Shown: positions 26,252-36,072, counted from the first letter of the stretch. The stretch is DNA of 64,000 nucleotides from Pratylenchus scribneri (GCA_030063045.1 JAQSEB010000150.1:992001-1056000), one strand, 5' to 3'. Translations and numbers: made by a program. The notes: generated by a model not told the origin, from the letters alone.

Positions 26252-26336
26252 CACTCATCATCGCTTTCTGCTGGCCAATCAATTTCACCATTTGGCACAA
26301 CAATCACCCATTCCTCCTCATCAATTTCAATATTGC
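26252..26336 (-). other. Exon-like islet, acidic
   Basis: The minus strand reads EIDEEEWVIVVPNGEIDWPA then ESDDEW, and ends on a GTAAAT donor-like site. Acidic residues and varied codons make chance less likely, though the plus strand is also open for 93 codons. Confidence 0.3.
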
Positions 26337-27878
26337 ATCATTGTTTCGTTTAATAAAGCTTAAGAGTTTTTTATTTTTTTAATATCAAAATTTGTCTTTG
26401 GCGAATTGCAATTTTCGATATATTTATATATAGCTGTTTGCTTCACTTATTTTTATTGTTATTGTTTTAAATTTATCTATCTATATTTTTTTAAATTAGT
26501 TTATCAATAATTAAATTTCTATTCAAATTTTTTAATTTTTTATAATAATTTTTTTAAAATTTTTTAAATATCGAAAAAATTATTATTCTTTATATATCAT
26601 CTTTTGGATAGCTTTTCAGACATGAATGATATATCAGCCATTGATATAATTTCCCCTTTTTTTCTCAAATCTATTTTTGCATAATAATTAAATATAATTT
26701 TTTTAATTTATTTGATATGTTTTATTTTTTAAATTTTTATTTTAATAAATATTATCTCAAATATTATGGAATATTTTTTTATAATTTTAAACATTTTTTT
26801 AGTTTATTTTTGTTAAAATTTTCAGTCGATTGAAAAATTATTCAACAAAGAATTTCACGGTGATCTCTGTCATAAATTCTGCGGTTAGAACTCTATATGT
26901 TTTCTATTATAATTTGATTTGAAGATTGAGGGAAGCGTAGAAAATGTTGAAGAGAAATACTTAAAGGTTTGCTAAGATGAAGTTGAAAAGCAAACTTTAA
27001 GGGCAGCGAAGATGACGATAATTTTTTAGTAGAAATTTTGAATTAAATTTTCAAGAAATAATAATTCTTTTTTTCGAACAAATAATATTTTTTAATTTTA
27101 CTTACAATTTATAAATCCTTGGAATTCAACTCAAAAGACAAAAATTTTAATTAATTTTATTAAAATTTTAATATATTATATTTATATTTTCATATATAAG
27201 AATATTTTTAATAATTTCCTTTACCTAATTTTAGTGATATTTATATTTATTACATATAAATTAAATTTCGATTAAAATTTTTGAGATTTCAGCTTAATAA
27301 TTTTTTACACCTTTATTTTATAATTTCTTTTATAAATTCCGATATATTTTACAAAAATTATGAGTTTTTGAATATCGAAAATATAGACTTCAGTAATTTT
27401 GTTTTTAATTATTTATTCTAAATAAATATTAGATCTAATCTTTGTTATCATTTTTTTTAATTTGGGAATTAATTTTAATAATTATATTTTATATGCTTAT
27501 TACATGATTATAAACAATATAAGAATCATTTTAGTGAATTTATTTTTTTCGATTTGGAATATTTTTCAGCTTTCTCATAGTTTTTTTAATTATTAATTTT
27601 TAATAAGTTTATTCATTCGTATGTTTATTATTTTTAAGTGATCCTGTTTTAATTCAAGTTGGGTCAACTTTTTCCTTTGATAATCATTGCTTGTATAATT
27701 TTTTTATTTTTAATTTGTATTATATCATTAAAATTTAATATATTTGTTTCGGATGAAACTTAATAATATGGAGTAAATACTGGTAATAATTAAATTTTAT
27801 TTTGTTTTCATTTTTCATTATTATTTATTAAGGAATTAATTTTGATTTTATTTTCTGAATTTATTTAATATAATTTTT

Positions 27879-28077
27879 GAATATTTTATACTTTTTCGAT
27901 TTCTATTTTTCATGTTTCGAAGGTGCTATTTTATTGAGGAATTTAAAGCCACAAAGTCAAGAACAAATGTATTCCTCGAATATTTTATACTTTTTCGATT
28001 TCTATTTTTCATGGTTCGAAGATGCTATTTTATTGAGGAATTTAAAGCCCCAAAGTAAAGAATAAATATATTCCTCA
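27879..28077 (+). repeat. 99-bp tandem duplication, in frame
   Basis: Two 99-bp copies starting at 27879 and 27978 differ at a handful of bases. A plus-strand frame (27877-28065) runs through both, so each copy gives a 33-residue unit (NILYFFDFYFS-FE-AILLRN). No homology; duplication of non-coding DNA is equally possible. Confidence 0.6.
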
Positions 28078-28530
28078 TAGCAGCAAATCACAATTTATTT
28101 GCCAAGAGTTTAAAATTTTGTATTTTTTTAAAAATGTTATTTATTAATTTTATTTAAATATATTTTTAAAATTTTTATTTATTTTAATATGATTTAAAAT
28201 TATTTAATCATATTTTATAAATAATTTTAATTCAAGTTAAATAAAATTGTCCATAAATAAATATTTATACAAATTTTACATTTCTTTAAATTAAACTATT
28301 ACTTCTCATTTTCATTCTTTTTGATCATAAAATTTGTGAGAGTTTTTATTAAAATTTTTAGCCAACTCACCAAACAATCTTTATGAAATTATTTTTTGTT
28401 TTTATTTAATGATTTTAATATTAATAAAGAACATTAAAATTTTGCTCTTTTTCGGCGCAACTGAATGAACTTATATTTGTAACATCCGTTTATTCCACCT
28501 CCATTATAATAGGAAGAACTTTTTTTCTTC

Positions 28531-28614
28531 CTATGCTTTCCATTGACAATCACTTTTTTCCTTTAATTTTCCTGTTGGATGCAGATATTTGCATTCCGCA
28601 CGCACGAATTGGCT
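28531..28614 (-). other. Exon-like islet
   Basis: A TTTTATCAG acceptor-like site precedes a minus-strand frame reading FVRAECKYLHPTGKLKEKSD and then CQWKA and a stop. CKYLHP recalls CCCH zinc fingers, but the full Cys/His set is not present. Confidence 0.25.
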
Positions 28615-29602
28615 CTGATAAAATTTTTATATATATTATTTATTTGATTTTTATAAAATTTTTTCAACATTAATTATAATTTTCTTTTTTTTATATTAAT
28701 CTTGACAGCTTGAATTACCTAATTTTTTGATGTAGAAAAATAATTTGGAATTGTATCCTAGAAAGAATGCTATTCCTGGAAAATAATAAGATATATAACT
28801 CATATTGTCTTTGTAGAAATTCTGAAATTAATTTTTTAATTTTATAAATTTTTAACTTTAATTTTATCAATAATAAAATAAATTTTACTTCAATATTAAA
28901 AATTTTTAAACAATATAAAATAGAATTTGATTTAATTTTGCCTGAAATTAAAAATAAAAGAATGTTCATCAAAAATAGATGTGCAGATTGAAGCGAGCCA
29001 TATCATCTTTCCCATCACATATACTATTTATTGAGAAATATTTTATAGAATTATTTTTTGCATCCTTGTTGATTATATAACTTTTAATTTAGTTGTTTTG
29101 CCACCTTTATCGCCGATAGTCATCATGGCCAACAATTTTTCTTTAAAATATTTTTAATTCTTTTACCAATAATTAATCTTCAATATCCATTTTAAATTTA
29201 TATCGATTTATATTTTTTGAAAAATTAAATTTAAAGTATATTATAAAAAAATTTATTTAAGACAATATTTTAATTATTTTCAAACAAATATTAATATTTT
29301 TAAATTATAAATACATCATAATATAATTTTATAATAAATAGGTGATTATTTTTTATTTCAAAAAAGATTAAAATAAATTTTATAAATTAAAATTCATTTA
29401 TTCTAAAATAATTAAAATTGACATGAATTTTCTTATTTAATCCCCAACTATATTCTATGATAGATATATTTGGAAAAGAAAAACTAATAATAGTAAAAAA
29501 CATTCCCATAGTTTATTTTATATTTAATAATTTTAAATTAATTTCATAAAATTACATTGATTTTTGAATTAGTTTTATTTTATTCTGATAATTGATTTAT
29601 TA

Positions 29603-29608
29603 GCCAAT
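29603..29608. repeat. 6-bp target-site duplication (left)
   Basis: GCCAAT lies directly before the element's AGTAG end and is repeated directly after its CTACT end at 44854-44859. Six-base duplications are the rule for Polinton/Maverick integrases. Confidence 0.92.
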
Positions 29609-31121
29609 AGTAGTTCCTAGCGTAGAATTTTACCGGCTGGCACCCCAGCCCATAGATAACCTCGTACTTCAAACCGGCTGGCAGCATTGCCAGCCTAAAC
29701 CTATGGAAGTGGTTGGCAGCTGGCAATATTGCCAGCTTAAACCTATGGAAGGGTTTGGCAGCTGGCAATTAAGCCCAAGGGTAAACTCAAACCTTTTAGC
29801 CCCCCTCATATTCATGACTAGCCCCTCACACCAGGCCCATAGATAAAGTCAACTTTAAAATTTAGAGCACATGGATTCATGACGGATCTAACCAACTCCA
29901 TAAAAGGCAAAAGGAAGGCATGAGCCGATTTCCATAAAAGGCCAATAGGGCCCAAAGGTAACGGCTGGTTCTTAGATGACTTCCTTGACCCCAAGGAACC
30001 CTTCCCACCCCGGCTGTCAATATAACAAAATCGAGAAATCGACGTGGGATGCTCCCCTTGGCCCCAGGAACCCTTCCCACCCCCTCCAGGAACCACCGGC
30101 TGTCAATAGAGCCCAAATATGGGACCGGCTGTCAATAATGCAAAATCGAGAAATCGATGTGGGATGCTCCCCTTGGCCCCAGGAACCCTTCCCACCTTCT
30201 CCCGGAACCACCGGCTGTCAATAGAGCCCAAATATGGGACCGGCTGTCAATAAGACAAAATCGAGAAATCGATGCGGGATACTCCCCTTGGCCCCAGGAA
30301 CCCTTCCCACCCCCTCCAGGAGCCACCGGCTGTCAATAGAGCCCAAATATGGGACCGGCTGTCAATAATGCAAAATCGAGAAATCGATGTGGGATGCTCC
30401 CCTTGACCCCAGGAACCCTTCCCACCCCCTCCAGGAGCCACCGGCTGTCAATAGAGCCCAAATATGGGACCGGCTGTCAATAATGCAAAATCGAGAAATC
30501 GATGTGGGATGCTCCCCTTGACCCCAGGAACCCTTCCCACCCCTCCCGAACCCAACGGTTGTCAATAGAGCCCAAATATGGGACCGGCTGTCAATAAGAC
30601 AAAATTGAGAAATCGATGTAGGATGGTCCCCTTGGCCCCAGGAACCCTTCCCACCCCCTTTCGGACCCTCCGGCTGTCAGTAGGGCCCAAATATGGTACC
30701 GGCTGTCAATAAGGCAAAATCGAGAAATCGATGTAGGATACTCCCCTTGACCCCAGGAACCCTTCCCACCCCCTTCCGGACCCTCCGGCTGTCAGTAGGG
30801 CCCAAATATGGTACCGGCTGTCAATAAGGCAAAATCGACAAATAGATGTGGGATGCTCCCCTTGACCCCAGGAACTTTTGGCCCTAATTTTAGGATGACT
30901 TTTGAGTTATTTTAATCCCAGATTTAGGATGATATTTTAGGATGGAAAACTAGGATGATATTTCTGAGTTTAGGCCCAATTTTAGGATGACCTTTCTGGA
31001 CTATTTTTTCCGGAGAGAGAGGGAGGAAGAGGGAATTTTTGTGGACTGGAATTTTTTAAGAATGATTTTGGGATATGTTCAGGAATGGAATTTAAGGAGG
31101 AAAACCTCCCACTTATATAGA
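29609..31121. repeat. Left terminal inverted repeat (about 1.51 kb)
   Basis: It matches the complement of 43484-44853. From outside in: unique end (AGTAGTTCCTAGCGTAGAAT), two copies of a 42-bp repeat with palindrome GCTGGCAATATTGCCAGC, a unique segment, eight copies of a 115-bp minisatellite, then a unique segment ending CCTCCCACTTATATAGA. Overlapping open frames spaced by 115 bp are by-products of the repeat and not genes. Confidence 0.92.
29990..30880. repeat. 115-bp minisatellite in left TIR, about 8 copies
   Basis: Each unit contains CAAAATCGAGAAATCGATGT, then CCCCAGGAACCCTTCCCACC and two CCGGCTGTCAATA motifs. Copies were counted by CAAAAT(C/T)GAGAAAT-type sites near 30027, 30140, 30255, 30370, 30485, 30600, 30715 and 30830. 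Confidence 0.88.
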
Positions 31122-31150
31122 TCAGAGACTCACATAAGATCTTGCCAAGA

Positions 31151-31777
31151 TTAATATAATCTTTTTAATCTACACCTACAAATCGACACATGTTCCCTTA
31201 TTTTCTTACATTTGAAGATATATCCCCTTCTTGTACAGACTTTTCCCTTATGACTATTATTATTTCCATTTAATTGTCCATTACTTAATATTATACCATA
31301 CCCACTTACAAACTCATTTTTAGATTTTATTAATAGAGTAGAAAATTTAGGCAATCTCCCCTGTGGAAATCGAGTAACATTGACTATTGATTCTGTGGTT
31401 GTCTTATTTCTTATTACTGATTTATTTGTAGTATTCAGAACGACTTTATATTTTTGACCAACCGTAACATTCCTTTTTGAAAATGACTTATTAGTTAGAG
31501 AAAATAAATTAACATATGATTTGGTAGTAGACATTATTTTTATCTCCTCTCTAGGGACCATATAAGTCGAATTTTTAATGGATTCATTATTCTCAATGTC
31601 CTCCCCTGAAATTCTTTCTATGTAGTCTACAGTTTTATTTATGTGAAATAGTTGATAGAATATGTAACCGAATATTATAAAGTGAATTAATGTGAGGAAG
31701 AAAAGGCTTAGAATTGTCTTTATCTTTACTCTTTATAAACGAGAATGGTAATAGAATAGTGGATATGGATCTTCCAT
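31151..31777 (-). pseudogene. Type II membrane glycoprotein-like gene with early stop
   Basis: The only minus-strand gene of the element, transcribed toward the left TIR and divergent from the integrase. From the ATG at 31777 the frame gives a short N-tail, then a TAA at codon 15 (31735-31733), then one hydrophobic segment (ILSLFFLTLIHFIIFGYIFY). Beyond it lies a 140-150-residue tail with several N-glycosylation sequons (NKS, NVT, NKT, NNS) and a Cys-rich end (VC-C-ICRC). Apart from the stop the frame is open for 208 codons. The next downstream Met (31561) leaves out the membrane segment, so the product is probably lost in this copy. The layout suits a virion or infected-cell surface protein, but no homology is recognised. 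A TATA-like site on the minus strand lies at 31813-31824. Confidence 0.6.
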
Positions 31778-31812
31778 TTTTAATTATTTTTACTTACCGT
31801 TATAAAAATCTA

Positions 31813-31824
31813 GTATTTATAAAC
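31813..31824 (-). promoter_or_regulatory. TATA-like box for the minus-strand gene
   Basis: GTTTATAAATAC on the minus strand, about 36 bp before the ATG at 31777, back to back with the integrase box at 31834. Confidence 0.5.
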
Positions 31825-31833
31825 CCCAAGAAT

Positions 31834-31843
31834 CTATAAATAT
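31834..31843 (+). promoter_or_regulatory. CTATAAATAT box before integrase
   Basis: Exact copy of the repeated CTATAAATAT motif, 28 bp before the integrase ATG at 31871. Confidence 0.6.
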
Positions 31844-31870
31844 ATTTTTCTCCCAATATTCCAAAAGGAA

Positions 31871-32623
31871 ATGATGGACAAACATATAGAAAATATATTA
31901 AAAGACCTCTATTATAATCTCAAATCACCGGTATGTTATTCAGGGGTGGAGAGACTATTGGATGAAGCAAGAAAGAAGAACGGGGCAATAACTCGTGAAA
32001 ATGTGGAAGAATTTCTCTCTAGACAACGTACTTATACACTCTATAGGGATGTAAAAAGGAAGGGAAAGAAATTAAAAACAATACCCTGTTTTCTGAATAC
32101 GGATTGGCAGGCGGATTTGGCTGTATTGAATAGATTGTCAAGAGAAAACGATGGAAATAACTATCTTCTCGTCTGTATCGACGTTCTCAGTAGAATGATA
32201 TATGTAGAACCGGTAAAAACCAAATCCCCAAAAGATATGATTACTTCATTTGATACAATATTTGAACGAACAAAAATAATCCCCTGGCGAATTGCTACTG
32301 ACAAGGGAAATGAGTTCGTGTCTGGTCCGATGAAACGATATTGGGAACATAAAGATATACAGAATATTACACCGGAAAATCCTCTACTTCATGCGACTAT
32401 GGCAGAGAGAGCTATTAGAACAATCAAAGACCGTCTTTATAAAATGATGAGTGAGACAAACAGTATTCGTTGGATTGATCGGATTCAACAACTTGTTAAG
32501 GCGATAAATCATAGTATGCACAGAATTACTGGAATGAGACCGGTCGACGTGAATTATGAGAACGCAGGGGAATTATACGATAGATTATATGGTAAATATA
32601 TAAAAAAATCGAGATATAAATAA
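31871..32623 (+). CDS. Retroviral-type (Polinton c-) integrase, catalytic part
   Basis: DNA integrase that inserts the element and makes the 6-bp target duplication. The N-terminal YYNLKSPVCYSGVERLL and RQRTYTLYRDVKRK segments are typical of Polinton integrases. The DDE catalytic residues are visible: D82 in DWQADLAVL, D144 in ATDKGNEF and E179 in MAERAIRTIKDRLY, with the 35-residue step of retroviral integrases. The frame ends after 250 residues at an A7 run (32602-32608), while the C-terminal SH3-like and chromodomain part continues in the next frame. The start follows a CTATAAATAT box. Known for the family: acts in the nucleus on the terminal inverted repeats. In this copy the split probably removes the C-terminal targeting domains. 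Confidence 0.93.
   Translation: MMDKHIENILKDLYYNLKSPVCYSGVERLLDEARKKNGAITRENVEEFLSRQRTYTLYRDVKRKGKKLKTIPCFLNTDWQADLAVLNRLSRENDGNNYLLVCIDVLSRMIYVEPVKTKSPKDMITSFDTIFERTKIIPWRIATDKGNEFVSGPMKRYWEHKDIQNITPENPLLHATMAERAIRTIKDRLYKMMSETNSIRWIDRIQQLVKAINHSMHRITGMRPVDVNYENAGELYDRLYGKYIKKSRYK
32602..32608 (+). other. A7 run at integrase frame break
   Basis: The catalytic frame runs through this homopolymer and stops at a TAA about 20 bp later. The chromodomain frame is open from 32610 in the +1 register. A one-base change here would join them. A -1 shift would hit a stop, so ordinary -1 slippage does not help. Confidence 0.7.
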
Positions 32624-32954
32624 GACCAAATTCAAAGTCGGTGACACTGTACGTATTGAGAAGCATAAGGCGATGTTTAATAAGGGCGACACTAAATTTA
32701 CTGACGAGATATTTAGAATTGATAAAATTTATTCTAGGAGAATTCCCATAGTATATCGTTTAAAAGATTTAAAAGGTGAACCAATAAGCGGTATTTTTTA
32801 TCAAAATGAACTCTGCCGTGCCTCCGAAGACACATCATGGCGAATTGAAATACTCGATGAGAGAATAAGAAAAGGAAAGAAACAATATTTTGTACATTGG
32901 ATTGGATATCCTAGAGATCAGGATAGTTGGATCGATGCCTCTGATATCATATAA
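32610..32954 (+). pseudogene. Integrase C-terminal part with chromodomain (frame-shifted)
   Basis: Continuation of the integrase in the +1 frame. The first part (KFKVGDTVRIEKHK) is the SH3-like DNA-binding segment found after the catalytic core in Polinton integrases. The end (WRIEILDERIRKGKKQYFVH then WIGYPRDQDSWIDASDII) is a chromodomain with the usual aromatic cage and W-GYP-SW pattern. Chromodomains on integrases steer insertion toward modified chromatin. It has no start signal of its own; the first Met (32673) falls inside the SH3-like part. Confidence 0.85.
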
Positions 32955-32984
32955 TTATAATAAATAACTTATTCATTCTCAAAT

Positions 32985-33345
32985 TAAATATAATATCCTT
33001 CATAGACGAAAACTTCTACCCTTCATAGAATCTACATAGACCTTCTCATAGATATAGATAACTACATAGACATCTACACAAGATAGAGAATATCTACATA
33101 GATTTAATCAATATAGACCATCTACATGGACTTTCTCAAAGATTCTAGATATAGATATCCATACTAGATATACAAGATATCTGCATAGATGTAATCTACA
33201 TAGATTCTACATAGACCCTCTGATAGATATGGACACTTACCTTACACTACCCCTTAGAAAAAAGAAGATCTACATACTCTATATAGACTTTCTCCTAGAT
33301 ATAGACATCTACATAGATCTTCCCATAGGCCCATATTCCATCTAA
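32985..33345. repeat. Iteron-like TCTACATAGA direct repeats
   Basis: About ten imperfect direct copies of (T)CTACATAGA and related CATAGATATAGA words fill the largest internal intergenic gap, between integrase and ATPase. There is no long frame. They could be a regulatory array or a replication-origin-like set of protein-binding iterons; nothing in the sequence decides between these. Confidence 0.6.
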
Positions 33346-33349
33346 TCTA

Positions 33350-33359
33350 CTATAAATAT
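33350..33359 (+). promoter_or_regulatory. CTATAAATAT box before FLYWCH-ATPase
   Basis: Exact motif, 42 bp before the ATG at 33401 and right after the TCTACATAGA repeats. Confidence 0.6.
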
Positions 33360-33400
33360 AATCAAATCATTTGAAATAATTTAAAAATAAACAATAAGCA

Positions 33401-35443
33401 ATGGTTATTGAAGGAGACGGATATCGATATATAATCGTCAATATTAATCGCAATCAAACAAAGCGATATCTCAAATGTAGTAAACACAAAGAAGGTTGTG
33501 GTGGATGGGCAATTGAAGAAAATGGTGATATAAGAATCACAAGAGAACATAATCATCCACCTAATAATGTAACCGATTTAGTAAAGAAAACACAGCCATC
33601 TCTATCTAGCTATGTCAAAATTGGGACACTTCATAAAATCGATGGGAATAAAATTGCTAACTTTCCAAAAGAGAATCAAAAAACCCTATACAAATCCGAA
33701 TTAGAGAAAACATTTAATAATACGAGCGATAATATCGATGAAAATCAGCTCAAATTCATGCATCCATTTAATATGATAGTGGGTGGAGCGAGCGGTTCTG
33801 GGAAGACTCGATGGATAATGAAATTTCTAAGATCCCATGCCCATTTAATCGACACCCCAATGAAACATATCCTCTATTGTTATGGTGTATATGACAACGA
33901 TGTTCTAATATTCCAGAATTGGGGCATGGAAACACATTACGGTCTTCCAGCTGAAGAGAAATTAAAGGAATTACCGAAACCTCTACTTGTAATTTTCGAT
34001 GATTTAATGGTAGAGAGTAAATCTAAATATCTCGATATCCTATTCACACGTGGAAGTCATCATTGGAATATGAGTATTGTCTTTGTGACACAAAATTCAT
34101 TTAATAGACAACTCTCTAGTGCCAGAACAAATTCCCACTATCTTGTCCTATTGAAGAGTCCATCATCTGAGTTACAGATTCGCATACTAGGTTCTCAATT
34201 ATTCCCACGAAACCTAAATTATTTTATGGAATCCTATACAGATGCCACTGATAATCCATTTGATTATCTGGTGATTAATAATCATCCCAGGGGTAATAAA
34301 CAATTGAAGTTGACCTCGGATATTTTCCCAAATGAATATCTGACTGTCTATTCAAATAGTGGTAATAAAATGAATAAGAGAAGATTGATAGATTTAGATG
34401 AATTGGGCCTTCAAAATGATCCATTGGTGGAACCTATAGATGCCCAGATTGAAGAAGAGGGGAAACAGCTAAAATTAATTAAAAATAATAGGCAGCTACC
34501 CATAGAGGAAAAGAATTATAAAACCATGGACCACTTTAATAAATTGGCAAGACTCATTCATAATCGCGAATCCAGACCGACAAATGTTAATATAGTTGAA
34601 ATTGGTAAAAATCTGGTTGAGGGAAACAATAGGAAATTTAATCCTATGAATTATCATAAAGAAGAAAACAATGAAGATGAATGGATATGGGATGATGAGG
34701 ATTTGAAAAGTCGACAATATGGTTCAGGGAGTATCCTTTTTTCCCGTCGACCCGGTCTTCCCATGAAGGATGATGAAGAGGAGGAAGAAGTATCAGATGA
34801 GGAGGAAATTGATGAAGAAGAATATCAACAATTTCTGAAGGAATGGAATCGGCTACAGGAATCAAGAGAGCAGGCTGAAAGAGATAAAAAATGGTATGAT
34901 GAACAGGAAGAGAGGGAAATTCAACGGGGTAGAGAGGAAAAGATCTCCGATAAAGAGGATATCGATGAAAAAGATTATCAAAAATTCCTGAAAGAATGGA
35001 AACAACTTAAAGTAATGGACGAAGAGAATGAAAAAGATATAAAATCGTATGAAGAACAGGGAAAGAAACAACACGGTAGGGGCCATTTCTTAGAACAAAA
35101 GAATACCCTATCAAATGATAATATGAAAAATGAACAGAAGAGGGAAAAGTTAGATTTTTTTCTAACCATTATTGCTGATGGTGATATGAAGAGACGAAAG
35201 AGATTAATTGAGGGTGCCTCGGATATACAGATTAAAAAGCTCCATTGTTTGATTATAAATATGATTAAAGGAGATTTTAAATATACAGAAAAAGAAAAAG
35301 AATCATTAAAGAAATTTGGAGAATTCTATCATTCATTACGTCTAAAACGTCGTCTTGATACCATTAGAGAAAATCTAGTTACAAAAGTGGGATTGAGAGC
35401 ATTAGGACCTCTTCTAGCTCCACTATGTCGAGAAAAATTTTAA
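33401..35443 (+). CDS. FLYWCH-packaging ATPase fusion protein
   Basis: A 680-residue protein with at least three parts. Residues 7-53 look like a FLYWCH/WRKY-GCM1 zinc finger (GYRY, YLKC26-x6-C33, then H50-N-H52), a DNA-binding module common in transposases. Residues 115-310 are a FtsK/HerA-type (A32-like) genome-packaging ATPase: Walker A GASGSGKT at 129-136, Walker B LLVIFDD at 195-201, sensor VFVTQN at 227-232, and the ATDNPFDYLVIN segment. Residues 430-580 are highly charged, coiled-coil-like, with an internal duplication (EEYQQFLKEW and KDYQKFLKEW). Residues 583-680 resemble a small basic protein (ending GLRALGPLLAPL) that relatives encode separately, as I recall. Polinton ATPases are normally only about 200-300 residues. 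Likely role: DNA packaging into the capsid, perhaps with DNA recognition by the zinc finger. Confidence 0.85.
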   Translation: MVIEGDGYRYIIVNINRNQTKRYLKCSKHKEGCGGWAIEENGDIRITREHNHPPNNVTDLVKKTQPSLSSYVKIGTLHKIDGNKIANFPKENQKTLYKSELEKTFNNTSDNIDENQLKFMHPFNMIVGGASGSGKTRWIMKFLRSHAHLIDTPMKHILYCYGVYDNDVLIFQNWGMETHYGLPAEEKLKELPKPLLVIFDDLMVESKSKYLDILFTRGSHHWNMSIVFVTQNSFNRQLSSARTNSHYLVLLKSPSSELQIRILGSQLFPRNLNYFMESYTDATDNPFDYLVINNHPRGNKQLKLTSDIFPNEYLTVYSNSGNKMNKRRLIDLDELGLQNDPLVEPIDAQIEEEGKQLKLIKNNRQLPIEEKNYKTMDHFNKLARLIHNRESRPTNVNIVEIGKNLVEGNNRKFNPMNYHKEENNEDEWIWDDEDLKSRQYGSGSILFSRRPGLPMKDDEEEEEVSDEEEIDEEEYQQFLKEWNRLQESREQAERDKKWYDEQEEREIQRGREEKISDKEDIDEKDYQKFLKEWKQLKVMDEENEKDIKSYEEQGKKQHGRGHFLEQKNTLSNDNMKNEQKREKLDFFLTIIADGDMKRRKRLIEGASDIQIKKLHCLIINMIKGDFKYTEKEKESLKKFGEFYHSLRLKRRLDTIRENLVTKVGLRALGPLLAPLCREKF

Positions 35444-36066
35444 TCCCTGAGGAAATGTTCATTGCATTGAGACATAGATGGGATAAAGATAATCCCAGAA
35501 ATTTCGGGGAGAAAATTGTATTAGAATCAAATGAACAAATAAAAAATTCACTTACAAATGAGATTTTGGGACCGGAGGAGAGGGTGGCCAGATACAATGA
35601 GAATTTTCGTAAATTTAAAAATCTACATAATAAGAGAAGGGAACGAGCAAAAAATATTGCAATACGTGATATACTTTTAAATGAACCTGTGGAATTCTTG
35701 AATAGGGGAGAAAGGGAGAGAATATCTCCTAGAGAAATCAAGAATGAACCTGAATATATTCCATTAAGTGAAACACCTAAACGTAAAGAATTGGCAGAGA
35801 AGTTTAAAGAGAGGAAAATAGAACGTATCTTGAATTACATAAGGGATCATCATACACGATTGGGTGTTAGTGGAGATGGTAGAATTGAACGGAGAAAGGG
35901 TGTGGTTTATAAGAATAGTAATATTGAAGATATTGTCCGTACAATACTTGGATATACGAAACCAAATCGTAAACCGGACGGTTATAATATAGCCTGTCAA
36001 CGTTTTCTAGAGGATGTTAATCTTATACGAATGATCGGTTCGGCAAAGTTGATAGCAGAAGATTGA
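35425..36066 (+). CDS. Conserved-type element protein of unknown function
   Basis: 213 residues, starting inside the last 19 bp of the ATPase gene, so probably translated from the same transcript. The N-terminal 140 residues are charged and helical (ERVARYNENFRKFKNLHNKR). The C-terminal 70 residues (GDGRIERRKGVVYKNSNIED then a P-DGYNIACQRFLEDVNLIR pattern) resemble a domain I recall from companion proteins in related capsid-encoding elements (SNI-DL ... P-G ... FL). No enzymatic motif is visible. Function unknown; position between packaging and capsid genes suggests a virion role. Confidence 0.7.
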   Translation: MSRKILIPEEMFIALRHRWDKDNPRNFGEKIVLESNEQIKNSLTNEILGPEERVARYNENFRKFKNLHNKRRERAKNIAIRDILLNEPVEFLNRGERERISPREIKNEPEYIPLSETPKRKELAEKFKERKIERILNYIRDHHTRLGVSGDGRIERRKGVVYKNSNIEDIVRTILGYTKPNRKPDGYNIACQRFLEDVNLIRMIGSAKLIAED

Positions 36067-36072
36067 CCTTAT

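Larger units (their letters stand above)
11544..29602. other. Extremely A+T-rich region, no confident gene
   Basis: About 18 kb of short A/T runs. Every few hundred bases lies an islet of 40-120 bp with balanced composition (for example 12545-12620, 13395-13530, 15465-15550, 17190-17280, 20510-20650, 21300-21400, 26250-26340, 28530-28615). Several islets are open in a minus-strand frame with ordinary codon content and splice-like borders. They could be short exons in long introns or relics of decayed genes; the best are listed separately. Confidence 0.5.

Noticed and set aside
26101..26382. 93-codon plus-strand frame rich in Phe/Ile/Leu
   Set aside because: Composition follows the A+T background; the minus-strand reading of its balanced part is more protein-like.
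29580..29768. Frame with repeated PAAKPFHRFKLAILPA-like units near the tips of both TIRs
   Set aside because: Translation of the 42-bp tandem repeat; no start context or homology.
29818..30565. Series of overlapping 60-90-codon frames on both strands near 30 kb, mirrored at 43.8-44.6 kb
   Set aside because: Spaced by exactly 115 bp and lying in the TIR minisatellite; present in inverted form at both ends. Repeat by-products.
32985..33345. CRISPR-like array in the element
   Set aside because: Repeats are short, imperfect and without uniform spacers; iteron-like instead.
34496..35169. Minus-strand frames opposite the ATPase gene
   Set aside because: Shadows of an A-rich, Glu/Lys-rich coding sequence; they give Phe/Ile/Leu-rich peptides.
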